Assembly (NCBI GenBank): GCA_964608595.1
Contig: CAZSOU010000017.1
Span: 1 to 38,718 of the forward strand
From: Oleiagrimonas sp964608595
Lineage (GTDB): Bacteria > Pseudomonadota > Gammaproteobacteria > Xanthomonadales > Rhodanobacteraceae
Direction of reading: 5' to 3'
DNA length: 38,718 nucleotides
In this document: positions 1 to 7,205 of the stretch, in pieces
How the letters are laid out: the number at the start of each line of letters is the position of its first letter
Position numbering within the stretch: the first letter of the stretch is position 1
Program-made: the position numbers and the translations under genes
The notes under the pieces: model-generated
What the model saw: only the letters and a program-made list of their open reading frames with translations
Told to the model about the DNA's origin: nothing
The model's database searches: none

Positions 1-474
1 AAGCCCATAAGGCGCACTCGGGCCGTGGCTTCGCCACCGTCTATGTTGTGCTGCGCATCGAGCCACCTGCGGTGTCTCGCCCCTGGCGGGCTGCCAGCGA
101 CTCGGCTTGACCGCAGACAGGGCACGCCCTGGGCGGCTTCGCCACCCCGGCCATGCGCCTGCGCCGATAGTGATTTCTCGCCGGCGTGGCCGGCTGCGAA
201 ACCGACGGCGGCCGTGTGCGGCCCTGCGGGGGATTCGGGCGCATAGCGCCCTGCTCCCCCACCTGCCCTGGTGGGCAGGTGGTTCCCCCTGAACCTTCAC
301 CCATGGCGGCCATGTCAAGGGCCGCTACGGGCACCGGGTCAGTCGCTGCGCTCCATCCCGCACCACTGCCCTTCACTGCGGGCTGCGCCCGCCTTCCTTG
401 ACATTGCCATGGCTTCCGGTTGCCCGGTCGGCGTTTTCAACATGCGACGCGGCAACGCCGCTTGTTGAAACCGA
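1..474 (+). repeat. Repeat R, full copy 1 (terminal)
   Basis: Non-coding element of 474 bp, repeated without visible difference at 10181-10654 and 38245-38718, and in part at 1774-2138. It contains a perfect 10-bp hairpin (CCACCTGCCC, loop tggt, 259-282) and a nested hairpin at 435-470 (outer arms TTTCAACA/TGTTGAAA, inner arms GCGGC/GCCGC). A TTGACA lies at 398-403, but no good -10 follows at 16-18 bp. Open frames inside it run on both strands and are identical in all copies; none has a convincing ribosome-binding site. It ends 21 bases before the start codon of the DUF3560 gene. The match to the window end is probably the overlap of a circular sequence. Confidence 0.9.
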
Positions 475-495
475 CTCACCAAAAGAGGAAATGCC

Positions 496-1677
496 ATGAA
501 CGGTTACACCGCCACCTATTCACCCGATGACAACAAATTGCGCCTTGAGGCTGATTTTCGGCTCGACAAGGACGAATACCAGCGCGTGAGGGCTGCGGGT
601 TTTCGCTGGGCACCGAAGCAAGGCGTTTTCGTGGCTCCGGCGTGGACGCCTGGCCGTGAAGATTTGTTGCTTGAACTGGCCGGCGAGATCGAGGACGACG
701 ACACCAGTTTGATGGAGCGGGCCGAGGAACGCGCCGACCGCTTCGACGGCTACCAGGAACACCGCCGCGAGGACAGCAACCGCGCACAGAAGGCCGCCAT
801 GGCCATATCCGACGCTATCCCGATGGGGCAACCCATCCTTGTCGGGCATCACAGCGAAAAGGGCCACCGCAAAGCCTTGCAGCGCATGGACGACAACATG
901 CGCAAGGCCGTCAATCAGTGGAAGACCGCTGACTATTGGGAGCGCCGGGCCGCTGCTGCGCTGGCCCATGCTGAATACAAGGAACGCCCGGACGTGCGGG
1001 CGCGGCGAATCAAGCGCATCGAGGCCGACAAGCGCAAGTGTGAGCGAAACAAGGCGGCCGCCGAGAAAAGCATAGCCGCGTGGAGTGACGATGGCTTGAC
1101 TTTGGAAAAGGCCACGGCGCTTGCAAACGTCAGTGGTGGCGGCTATTACTCGTTCCCGTTGGACAAGTACCCACGCAATCCGCCGGCATCGCAATATGAA
1201 GGTGAAATGAGCTTGTGGGGTGCGCTTGATGGTGGCGTGATCGACCACGAACAAGCGCGGGAACTGGTGTTGCCGAGGAACCGCCGCACCGTGGCTTGGG
1301 CCGACCGCTGGTTGACGCACTACAACAACCGCTTGAGCTATGAGCGGGCCATGCTGGCCGACCAGGGCGGCACCCTTGCCGACCGCACCCCGTGCGAGAA
1401 AGGCGGGGCCATCCGCTGCCTGTTTGCTCCCGGTTATGGCAACGGTTGGGCCACCATCGTGCGGGTGAACAAGGTCACGGTGACGATTCTTCACAACTAC
1501 GGCAACGGCGGCCGCAACTTCCGCCAAACCGTGCCCTTCGACAAAATCCGCGAAATCATGACCGCCGACCAGGTGGCCGAGGCACGCGAAGCCGGCCGCG
1601 TCGCGGACACCGAGGACGGGTGCGGGTTTTTCTTGGCCAAGAAGGCCGAACCGGAAACAACCGACGCGCAAGCGTGA
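496..1677 (+). CDS. DUF3560-domain plasmid protein
   Basis: A 393-residue soluble protein that I assign to the DUF3560 family, found on plasmids and integrative elements and of unknown function. The N-terminal third has the family's pattern: a short beta-rich segment with AAGFRWAPKQGVFVAPAW (residues about 33-50), then a long charged helical stretch (residues 70-200) rich in Arg, Lys and Glu with a coiled-coil look. A more folded C-terminal half carries GYGNGWATIVRVNKVTVTIL. No membrane segment or signal peptide is seen. The start is set by AGAGGAAAT just upstream of the ATG. It is the first gene after repeat R. Location beside other early-type plasmid genes suggests a role in establishment, which is inference. 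Confidence 0.75.
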   Translation: MNGYTATYSPDDNKLRLEADFRLDKDEYQRVRAAGFRWAPKQGVFVAPAWTPGREDLLLELAGEIEDDDTSLMERAEERADRFDGYQEHRREDSNRAQKAAMAISDAIPMGQPILVGHHSEKGHRKALQRMDDNMRKAVNQWKTADYWERRAAAALAHAEYKERPDVRARRIKRIEADKRKCERNKAAAEKSIAAWSDDGLTLEKATALANVSGGGYYSFPLDKYPRNPPASQYEGEMSLWGALDGGVIDHEQARELVLPRNRRTVAWADRWLTHYNNRLSYERAMLADQGGTLADRTPCEKGGAIRCLFAPGYGNGWATIVRVNKVTVTILHNYGNGGRNFRQTVPFDKIREIMTADQVAEAREAGRVADTEDGCGFFLAKKAEPETTDAQA

Positions 1678-1773
1678 CGCCGAGGGCGCGGCCAGCGCGG
1701 CCGCGCCCTGCCCCTTTCCGGCATCAAGGACGCCGCAACGAGTGGTCATAGTCAGATTTTCAGACCGTGGCGC

Positions 1774-2138
1774 GACCGCAGACAGGGCACGCCCTGGGCG
1801 GCTTCGCCACCCCGGCCATGCGCCTGCGCCGATAGTGATTTCTCGCCGGCGTGGCCGGCTGCGAAACCGACGGCGGCCGTGTGCGGCCCTGCGGGGGATT
1901 CGGGCGCATAGCGCCCTGCTCCCCCACCTGCCCTGGTGGGCAGGTGGTTCCCCCTGAACCTTCACCCATGGCGGCCATGTCAAGGGCCGCTACGGGCACC
2001 GGGTCAGTCGCTGCGCTCCATCCCGCACCACTGCCCTTCACTGCGGGCTGCGCCCGCCTTCCTTGACATTGCCATGGCTTCCGGTTGCCCGGTCGGCGTT
2101 TTCAACATGCGACGCGGCAACGCCGCTGTTGAAACCGA
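1774..2138 (+). repeat. Repeat R, partial copy
   Basis: Matches positions 109-474 of the full R element with one T missing near the right end (GCCGCTGTTGAAA instead of GCCGCTTGTTGAAA). The left 108 bp are absent. Both the 10-bp hairpin (about 1924-1947) and the right-end nested hairpin are kept. The right end again sits just upstream (22 bp) of a start codon, after a leader with the ribosome-binding site TAGGAG. The gap 1678-2160 holds nothing else that I can recognise. Confidence 0.88.
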
Positions 2139-2160
2139 ACCGACTTAGGAGCTAACCGCC

Positions 2161-2400
2161 ATGTGCGACAGCCGCATTCACGTCAAGAACCCGAAAACCG
2201 GCAAACCCGAGGCGATCCGCCAGCGCAGATTGCGGGTGGAGGCGTGGGGCTTGGTGTTTTTTGTTGATTCGGAGCTGGACGCCTACAAGGCCGCGAACGC
2301 CTACGCCGCACCGGCGCGGCAAGCCCTTGTTGAGTACGCGCAGGGGGCCGAAACGTGGATGGTCACGGTATTTAACAGCGCGCACAGCTGGACGCGTTGA
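2161..2400 (+). CDS. Small hypothetical protein after partial R
   Basis: A 79-residue protein of unknown function. It has no signal peptide or membrane segment; the sequence mixes short basic stretches (RQRRLRVEAW) with an acidic helix-like middle (SELDAYKAANAYAA). The ATG follows TTAGGAG with a 9-base gap, a good ribosome-binding site. It is read directly from the right end of the partial R repeat and lies 58 bp before another small gene in the same direction, so the two may be co-transcribed. I do not recognise the family. Confidence 0.6.
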   Translation: MCDSRIHVKNPKTGKPEAIRQRRLRVEAWGLVFFVDSELDAYKAANAYAAPARQALVEYAQGAETWMVTVFNSAHSWTR

Positions 2401-2458
2401 CCCTGCCAGGGCGCAAGAGCGCCGCTTGATGAAACAGCACCGACTAGGAGCACAGAGC

Positions 2459-2671
2459 ATGAACGAGAACAGCAAACCCACCGCCGTGACCTGCACCGAT
2501 GGCAAGACTTTCACCGCCGACCAGGCCCGGCTTGTAGCCAGCGTGGACAAGGTGAAAAGCCGTGATGCGCACCGTCCGCCGGTGGTGGGTGAATACCCCG
2601 TGCTGGTGGAGCAGTCCGGCGATTTTCGGATGTTCACCTATTCGCGCCGGATTGCCGGCATCACCTACTGA
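2459..2671 (+). CDS. Small hypothetical protein
   Basis: A 70-residue unknown protein. The start at 2459 is chosen because TAGGAG lies 8 bases upstream; the frame is open further upstream but without a ribosome-binding site. The leader (CACCGACTAGGAGC) is nearly the same as the one joining repeat R to the gene at 10675. The protein has the look of a small beta-rich domain (AVTCTDGKTFTADQARLV, then EYPVLVEQSGDFRMFTYSRR). It ends 21 bp before the next gene, suggesting an operon. Function unknown. Confidence 0.6.
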   Translation: MNENSKPTAVTCTDGKTFTADQARLVASVDKVKSRDAHRPPVVGEYPVLVEQSGDFRMFTYSRRIAGITY

Positions 2672-2692
2672 AAGCAACCCGAGGAACTGACC

Positions 2693-3304
2693 ATGAAAAA
2701 GCATCCCGCAAGCATGACCGCCGAAGAACGCGACAGCCGCCGTTACCGCCGGCCGGGTTGGGCCGCCATTCGCTTGGCTGACGGCCTTTCGGTGGTGTAC
2801 TACGGCAAGAACGGTCGCGGTCAGCCGGCCGCCGTGGCGTACCAAGGCAAGGCGATCAAGCCGGCATGGTGCTACTGCTTCCGCGATGAAGCCCGCCGGG
2901 CGGCCTATGTGCAATCGTTCGTGGAACAAGTGACCGAGCAGGCCACGAAAAAAGCCGAGCGCAAGGCAGCCCGGAAAGCCTTCCGGCATTCTCTTCAAGT
3001 CGGCGACGTGCTGCGTTCCATGTGGGGCTACGATCAAACGAACGTGGATTATTACCAGGTGACGCGCACCACGGCCAAATGTGCATGGATTCGCCCGATC
3101 GGTCGGGATTCGTCCCTCACGGGTGACATGCAGGGCGATTGCGTACCGATGCCCGGCCGCTTCACCGGCCCGGAAACCCGGCACGTCGTCACCGAAGGCA
3201 ACCGGGTCAAGGTGTACAGCTTTGCATGGGCCAGCAAGGTGGAACCGCGCATGGTGGGAACCGTCAAGACTTACAGCCCCGACCATTGGACGGCCTACGC
3301 CTGA
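2693..3304 (+). CDS. Hypothetical plasmid protein, 203 aa
   Basis: A 203-residue protein I cannot assign to a named family. The N-terminal part (residues 15-60) looks like a beta-rich domain (GWAAIRLADGLSVVYYGK). Residues 68-100 form a charged helix with KKAERKAARKAF. The C-terminal part is again beta-rich (HSLQVGDVLRSMWGYDQTNVDYYQVT), like proteins with an SH3-like or barrel fold. No membrane segment is seen. The start follows GAGGAACTGACC. It is the last gene of the cluster and is followed at once by a strong hairpin terminator (3311-3333). The lysine- and arginine-rich helix could bind nucleic acid; that is inference. Confidence 0.65.
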   Translation: MKKHPASMTAEERDSRRYRRPGWAAIRLADGLSVVYYGKNGRGQPAAVAYQGKAIKPAWCYCFRDEARRAAYVQSFVEQVTEQATKKAERKAARKAFRHSLQVGDVLRSMWGYDQTNVDYYQVTRTTAKCAWIRPIGRDSSLTGDMQGDCVPMPGRFTGPETRHVVTEGNRVKVYSFAWASKVEPRMVGTVKTYSPDHWTAYA

Positions 3305-3310
3305 CACTCC

Positions 3311-3333
3311 AAAGGCGGCCACTGGCCGCCTTT
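3311..3333 (+). terminator. Hairpin terminator after the 203-aa gene
   Basis: Perfect inverted repeat AAAGGCGGCCA / TGGCCGCCTTT around a single C, starting 6 bases after the stop codon, followed by TTTGCTTTGG. A near copy ends korB (17637-17659), and both are followed by repeat S, so terminator and S may travel together. Confidence 0.8.
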
Positions 3334-3347
3334 GCTTTGGCTGTTGC

Positions 3348-3511
3348 GGTGGAGGGGTGTCAAGGCTGGCCGCTTGCGGCCACCGCGTAGCGGTTGCCTT
3401 GACTCCCTGGAGCCGTTCCAGCCTTCAGCAGGAGGGGCAGCCAAGGGCGAAGCCCGCCAGTGCTGCACCCCTGCCTCCCGGCGAGGGTGGGGTGTGGGGC
3501 AAAGCCCCGCG
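3348..3511. repeat. Structured repeat S, copy 1
   Basis: A 164-bp non-coding repeat, identical by eye to 17673-17836. It can fold as a three-way junction: outer stem TCAAGGC/GCCTTGA (3360-3366 with 3396-3402), inner hairpin TGGCCGC-tt-GCGGCCA (3367-3382) and inner hairpin CCGC-gta-GCGG (3383-3393). A wider stem AGGGGTG/CACCCCT (3353-3359 with 3466-3472) could close over it, and GGGGC-aaa-GCCCC ends the unit. No gene is seen between 3305 and 3666. Confidence 0.85.
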
Positions 3512-3533
3512 CTTTTCCCACAGGCCAGAATGA

Positions 3534-3562
3534 AACAAGGCCCGCCAATGGCGGGCCTTGTT
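3534..3562. terminator. Perfect inverted repeat, probable terminator
   Basis: AACAAGGCCCGCC and GGCGGGCCTTGTT separated by AAT, 13-bp arms. It lies between the converging + strand cluster and the zeta toxin gene on the - strand, so a bidirectional terminator is likely. Confidence 0.7.
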
Positions 3563-3620
3563 AGCACTTCAATCAACGCCACGGCTTGCGCCGTGACTGG
3601 CCAGCGACATCTATGAAACC

Positions 3621-3650
3621 GGCCATGCTCGAAATCCACCGAGCATGGCC
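3621..3650 (-). terminator. Inverted repeat downstream of the toxin gene
   Basis: Perfect 11-bp arms GGCCATGCTCG / CGAGCATGGCC with an 8-base loop, 17 bp beyond the stop codon of the zeta toxin gene. Its position suits a terminator for the reverse-strand operon. The T-tract is weak, so a protein-binding site is possible. Confidence 0.5.
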
Positions 3651-3666
3651 ATTGTAGCATCGCCGG

Positions 3667-4830
3667 TCAGCGTTCCAACTCGCCCGATTGGTCTTGCTCC
3701 CTGCCGGCCGTGAGATCCACCTTTGGTGGATGCCGGCCGGCCTTCAAGTCCGCCGTGACCTTGGCGGTCACGCCCTCCATGAACGCCTCGCGCTTGGCTT
3801 CGGGAAGCCGCGCCTTGGCAAAGGCGCGGGCGCTGGCCAGCGTGCCGTAGGCGCTGGCCAGCTCCGGGTGTTCTTTCACGGCTTCTTTTGGCGGCACCTT
3901 TTCCAGGGCATCGGCGAGCCGCGAGCCGTGCCGCGTGGCCGCGTCACGGCTCGCTTCGGCGCGTTCCGCGCCGGCCGCCGCTTGATAATCCTTGGCCGCT
4001 GTCGGGTCAGCCTGTACTGCAAAATGCGCCTCATCGTGGTGTGCCTGGATGCGGGACTGCCATGCGGCCGGCGCGTTGCGCCCTGCCGCCATGGCGGCAA
4101 CCTCATCCCATCCACGCGCAGTCTCCACGCGCTGGGCGCTTGTGCGTGTTTCCCGTGCCGCGTCCAGTGCCTTCAAGGCCGAACCGTCCCGGTCGCGGTC
4201 GCTGTCGTAAAGTGCCCGGCCTGACCGATCCACGACCGTGATGCGGTCGGCCTGATCTTCAATGCGCTCCACCGTGTCGCGCAGTTTCGCGTAGGCGTTG
4301 CGCTGGTATTCCTCGTCCACAAAGCGCGGCTTGGCTGCGCCGGCGGCGTGCTGGTCTTCGTACCGCTGGAATGTTCCGAGGCGGCTTTCTTCCAGTGATG
4401 CCGCCACCACGTTGACCTCGACTTCGTAGCCGTGTTGGTGGAGCCCCCGCGTCAACTGTTCCGCGAGCTTCGCATCCCGGAATGTCCCTTCCTCGACCAT
4501 GTTGCGACGTTCCTTGATCGCGCGTGATCGCACACGCTGGACGGCTTCTTGCGCGGCCCACTGCGTTTGCTTCGCCGCCGCTGTCGCGTCGTCACCCTCG
4601 CGGCCTTGGCCGTACTCCGGGGCCAGCTCGCGCAGACGATCCGCGTCCACGCGGACCGCCCCACCCTGCGCTTGCAATGTCTCCATGGCGTGGTTTCCAG
4701 CATCGGTTTTGCCAGCACCAGGCTGGCCTGCAACCAGCACCGCCATGGGTGTTGCCGAGGGGGATGTTTCCGCCAGTGCAGTTCCCATATACTCGGCGGC
4801 CATCTTGTCCGGGTCAGCCACGCGCGGCAC
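3667..4830 (-). CDS. Zeta-type toxin (P-loop kinase)
   Basis: A 387-residue protein of the zeta toxin/PezT family. Known members phosphorylate UDP-N-acetylglucosamine and so block cell-wall synthesis. The Walker A motif GQPGAGKT is at residues 35-42, followed by VRVDADRLR (about 59-67), where the family has its catalytic Asp, and by a run of conserved-looking helices with FVDEEYQRNAYAKL. The C-terminal 150 residues are an extra Ala-rich helical region ending in a charged tail; this is longer than a bare zeta domain and of unknown role. The start overlaps the upstream small gene by 17 bp, a usual antitoxin-toxin arrangement. It probably stabilises the plasmid by killing cells that lose it. Confidence 0.85.
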   Translation of the reverse strand: MPRVADPDKMAAEYMGTALAETSPSATPMAVLVAGQPGAGKTDAGNHAMETLQAQGGAVRVDADRLRELAPEYGQGREGDDATAAAKQTQWAAQEAVQRVRSRAIKERRNMVEEGTFRDAKLAEQLTRGLHQHGYEVEVNVVAASLEESRLGTFQRYEDQHAAGAAKPRFVDEEYQRNAYAKLRDTVERIEDQADRITVVDRSGRALYDSDRDRDGSALKALDAARETRTSAQRVETARGWDEVAAMAAGRNAPAAWQSRIQAHHDEAHFAVQADPTAAKDYQAAAGAERAEASRDAATRHGSRLADALEKVPPKEAVKEHPELASAYGTLASARAFAKARLPEAKREAFMEGVTAKVTADLKAGRHPPKVDLTAGREQDQSGELER

Positions 4831-5221
4831 CCCGGTCGAATTCGTTGAACACGGCTTGCACGCCGGCCGGATCGTTACTGCGTAATGCCTGTTGTCGCTT
4901 GCGCAATGCCGCGATTTCGAGCGTCACGGATTCAACCAGGGACTTCACCGCGACCGGCACCGGCACGGCGTCTATCGCCGCGCCGCATTCGGTTATTTGG
5001 CGATCCAGCTTTGCGTATTGATCCCGATCGGTGGCCCGTAGCGCGTCCCGTTGCTTGCGCAACCCGGCCGCTTCCAGAACCAGTTCCACCATGCGGGCCT
5101 TGTCGGCGGCGGGTGCATCTATGGCTTCTCTTGCTGCAACGCGTTGGGCGATTTCCTGACCCAGCAGCTCCACGGCCGTTTCCATGTGGATGACCGGCAT
5201 GTGTGGGTGTGTGTACGTCAT
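4814..5221 (-). CDS. Probable antitoxin partner of the zeta toxin
   Basis: A 135-residue, almost entirely helical protein, encoded just upstream of and overlapping the zeta toxin gene. It has long Ala/Arg/Glu-rich segments (EIAQRVAAREAIDAP, VLEAAGLRKQRDALRATD) with coiled-coil character and no DNA-binding motif that I can see. It does not look like the classic epsilon or PezA antitoxins. The antitoxin role is inferred only from position and overlap. Its start overlaps the stop of the GntR-like gene (ATGA), so the three genes are translationally coupled. Confidence 0.6.
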   Translation of the reverse strand: MTYTHPHMPVIHMETAVELLGQEIAQRVAAREAIDAPAADKARMVELVLEAAGLRKQRDALRATDRDQYAKLDRQITECGAAIDAVPVPVAVKSLVESVTLEIAALRKRQQALRSNDPAGVQAVFNEFDRGAARG

Positions 5222-5607
5222 GATGGGTTTCCTTTCTCAAGCTGTTTTCGGAGTGCTGCCAGCACGCCGATGGCCGGTAGCGCGGCTTGCTTCACTTCGG
5301 CGGCGAGTTGGTGCAGCGCTGGTTCCAGTAGTTCCAGCCGTGCCGCCATGTTCAAGCTTGTGCCGGCCACGTACATGCCGCGACCAGGGCGCGCTACCAG
5401 TGCGCCATGTTGCTGCGCTTGGGCGTAGGCACGCGAAACCGTCAAGGGCGACACATCCAGCGTCCGAGCCAAGCGCCTGACCGCCGGCAAGCGTTCGCCT
5501 TGAATCAGGCTCCCGCCTGCTACTCGGCGTTCAATCTGACCGGCAAGCTGCAAGTACAGCGGTTCCGCCGCTGCGGCATCGAGCGCAAAACTTTCACCGG
5601 GCAGCAT
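5218..5607 (-). CDS. GntR-family transcription regulator
   Basis: A 129-residue protein with an N-terminal GntR winged helix: LYLQLAGQIERRVAGGSLIQ (from about residue 18), GERLPAVRRLARTLDVSPLTVSRAY (about 37-61) and the wing LVARPGRGMYV. The C-terminal 55 residues are helical and too short for a standard ligand-binding domain, as in the short YtrA-type regulators. The gene overlaps the DUF192 gene upstream (14 bp) and the probable antitoxin downstream (ATGA), so it likely controls this operon, perhaps replacing the regulatory part of the toxin-antitoxin set. That role is inference. Confidence 0.85.
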   Translation of the reverse strand: MLPGESFALDAAAAEPLYLQLAGQIERRVAGGSLIQGERLPAVRRLARTLDVSPLTVSRAYAQAQQHGALVARPGRGMYVAGTSLNMAARLELLEPALHQLAAEVKQAALPAIGVLAALRKQLEKGNPS

Positions 5608-6040
5608 GGGCCGGCCCTTTCACGCTGGCCACTGCGCCGGGATGAAGTTCCAGCCGCCACGCCGTGCCGGCTGGAACTTCCAGCACATACTTGGCCGGCT
5701 TGCCGCTGGGATACAGCGGGCACGGATCGGCCTTGCACGGCGGCACGTTGACTTGCATCGACACTAACCGGCGGTCGGCGTCGAAGAAAAGCATGTCCAG
5801 GGCGATGGGTGTGTTCTTCATCCAGAAAAATCGGGGTTTGGCTTGGTCGAACACGAACCACATGCCCGCGTTTGCGGTCAGGTGGTCGCGGCCCATCAAA
5901 CCATGCTGGCGGGCTGTCTCACTGGCGGCAATCTGCACGCTGAAAACATGGTCATTCACCGACACGGAAGCATGCGGAAGCCCCGTACTTCCGACCGCGC
6001 CGGCCAATACCAGGGCAAGGGGCAACAGTGCTGCACTCAT
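5594..6040 (-). CDS. DUF192-family exported protein
   Basis: A 148-residue protein with an N-terminal hydrophobic signal (SAALLPLALVLAGAVG) and a DUF192 domain. Hallmarks are ARQHGLMGRDHL, FFWMKNTPIALDMLFFD and KYVLEVPAG. Two cysteines lie in PPCKADPCPLYP. DUF192 proteins are small secreted or periplasmic beta-barrel proteins of unknown biochemical role. I start at the ATG at 6040 because AGGAG lies 8 bases upstream; the in-frame GTG at 6049 would overlap that site. It is co-directional with, and overlaps, the GntR-like gene, an unusual partner for a toxin operon. Confidence 0.8.
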   Translation of the reverse strand: MSAALLPLALVLAGAVGSTGLPHASVSVNDHVFSVQIAASETARQHGLMGRDHLTANAGMWFVFDQAKPRFFWMKNTPIALDMLFFDADRRLVSMQVNVPPCKADPCPLYPSGKPAKYVLEVPAGTAWRLELHPGAVASVKGPAHAAR

Positions 6041-6069
6041 GATGAACACTCCTCGTTGTCAATAGGTGG

Positions 6070-6492
6070 TCAGGCTCGCAAGGTGGCAGGGGTGGCCAGA
6101 TACTTGTCCATGTTCTCGCACGACCACTTGGCCATGCGCTTCATGGTGTCTTCCTCACTTACCCCGGCCGCGAGCAATCGCGTGCATTGGTCTATCCATG
6201 CGTGGAAGTACCGTGCACGTCGCGCCTCTGAGTTGCGCTGTTCCAGTGCATCCAACACTTCGCAGTGTTGGTCATAGAACAGTTCACCGGCCGTCCGGCT
6301 TCGGCGACCACGCCGCCATTCGATGGTAAAGAACGCTCCGCAGGCCGCAACTCCAATTGCTGCCAACGTGAGGCGGACGGCCGATGGAACGTCAGGCCAG
6401 AACAGCGTCAGAGCGCCAAGGATTGCCAACGCGCCGGCGCAAATGGTCATGTCGTAGCGAATCTTCACGGTACTGCCCTCCAATTCATCCAT
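6070..6492 (-). CDS. Hypothetical membrane protein
   Basis: A 140-residue protein with two predicted membrane segments (TICAGALAILGALTLFW and VRLTLAAIGVAACGAFF, about residues 16-54), followed by a basic stretch RRGRRSR and a helical cytosolic domain (FYDQHCEVLDALEQRNSEA and further). I do not recognise the family. Its start overlaps the stop of the gene upstream by 8 bp, so it relies on translational coupling; no clear ribosome-binding site is visible. It lies 29 bp from the DUF192 gene in the same direction and probably shares its transcript. Confidence 0.6.
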   Translation of the reverse strand: MDELEGSTVKIRYDMTICAGALAILGALTLFWPDVPSAVRLTLAAIGVAACGAFFTIEWRRGRRSRTAGELFYDQHCEVLDALEQRNSEARRARYFHAWIDQCTRLLAAGVSEEDTMKRMAKWSCENMDKYLATPATLRA

Positions 6493-6721
6493 CGAGCCGA
6501 TGCATGTTGGTAATTTCCACCCGTGCCACCTGGTGGTTCACGGGAGCGCGGTCATTGCGGTTGCAGACACGTTCCATGACTTCATCCGCGATAGCTCGCG
6601 CCTCGACTTCGCTTTGTGGAGCGTCTGCCTCCACGAACTCGCAACCCAGCGAGAAAGGCAAAGCCTTTTCATACAGGTCCGCGTAGTGAATTGCTCGGAA
6701 CGAGACACAAAACAAAGCCAT
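6485..6721 (-). CDS. Small hypothetical protein, first gene of reverse operon
   Basis: A 78-residue unknown protein. The ATG follows AGGA with a 7-base gap. It reads out from the operator-rich divergent region at 6734-6820 and is the first gene of a reverse-strand run that ends with the zeta toxin. The sequence has an N-terminal beta-like segment (ALFCVSFRAIHYADLYEKA) and an acidic middle (EADAPQSEVEARAIADEVMERV). No membrane segment. Function unknown. Confidence 0.55.
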   Translation of the reverse strand: MALFCVSFRAIHYADLYEKALPFSLGCEFVEADAPQSEVEARAIADEVMERVCNRNDRAPVNHQVARVEITNMHRLDG

Positions 6722-6733
6722 TGAATTTTCCTA

Positions 6734-6820
6734 GGCCACGATGGGTGGCTATATTTAGCTAGTCCACGATACATTGCGTGTTGACTTCGTGGACTATCGT
6801 AGCACAATGGTCCACGATAG
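6734..6820. promoter_or_regulatory. Divergent promoter with repeated operator half-sites
   Basis: Between the reverse operon and the XRE regulator. TAGTCCACG (6760-6768) and its inverse CGTGGACTA (6788-6796) are 19 bp apart; a third site, GGTCCACGATAG, is at 6809-6820, and a weaker one, GGCCACGAT, at 6734-6742. The second site overlaps the spacer of a possible + promoter, TTGACT (6781-6786), 16 bp, CACAAT (6803-6808). The layout fits autoregulation by the XRE protein encoded next door. Confidence 0.6.
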
Positions 6821-6851
6821 CTATACCTTATTTACTCATTTCGGAGTGCCC

Positions 6852-7205
6852 ATGTCGAAACACCCGGCTACCTTGGATAACCCGGCGATTGGCCGCCGTA
6901 TGCGGACACTGCGGGAGAGTCACGGCTTGGTTCAGGCGCAGATGGCCGACATCGCCGGCGTTGCGCTTCGGGCTTACCAGACCTACGAACGCGGAGAGAG
7001 TGCCGTACCCGCGTCCCTTCTGGTGGCTTTGCGTGGCAGGTTTGCTTGCGATCCCATTTGGCTTTTGACGGGTGCGGCGGCTGGCGCGGTACAGGCAGTG
7101 CCGGTGCAGTCATTGCGGAACGCAATTCTCACCTTGGAAGGCACGCTGGCCGAACTTCGTGCTGCACTCCCCGACCATCCGGTTATTGGGAGCAAGAAAC
7201 GATGA
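6852..7205 (+). CDS. XRE-family transcription regulator
   Basis: A 117-residue protein with a Cro/C1-type helix-turn-helix at about residues 15-70: IGRRMRTLRESHGLVQAQMA, then AGVALRAYQTYERGESAVP, a standard XRE recognition pattern. The C-terminal 40 residues are helical (LRNAILTLEGTLAELRAALP), likely for dimerisation. The start at 6852 is supported by CGGAG 6 bases upstream; the frame extends further upstream into the operator region without such a site. It is coupled by ATGA overlap to the next gene. The four repeated operator half-sites just upstream are its probable targets. Confidence 0.8.
   Translation: MSKHPATLDNPAIGRRMRTLRESHGLVQAQMADIAGVALRAYQTYERGESAVPASLLVALRGRFACDPIWLLTGAAAGAVQAVPVQSLRNAILTLEGTLAELRAALPDHPVIGSKKR

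Noticed and set aside
41..376. 111-codon reverse frame conserved in all full R copies
   Set aside because: It is conserved only because R itself is identical; no ribosome-binding site, Pro/Arg/Gly-rich sequence, and overlapping frames on both strands are equally open.
520..1983. Long open frame of 487 codons on the reverse strand opposite the DUF3560 gene
   Set aside because: A GC-rich shadow: it lacks a ribosome-binding site, runs into repeat R, and its composition is that of a complementary frame of a real gene.
3360..3402. tRNA gene, because the fold is cloverleaf-like
   Set aside because: Only 43 nt in the core, no anticodon arm of seven-base loop, no T-loop sequence and no CCA-like end.
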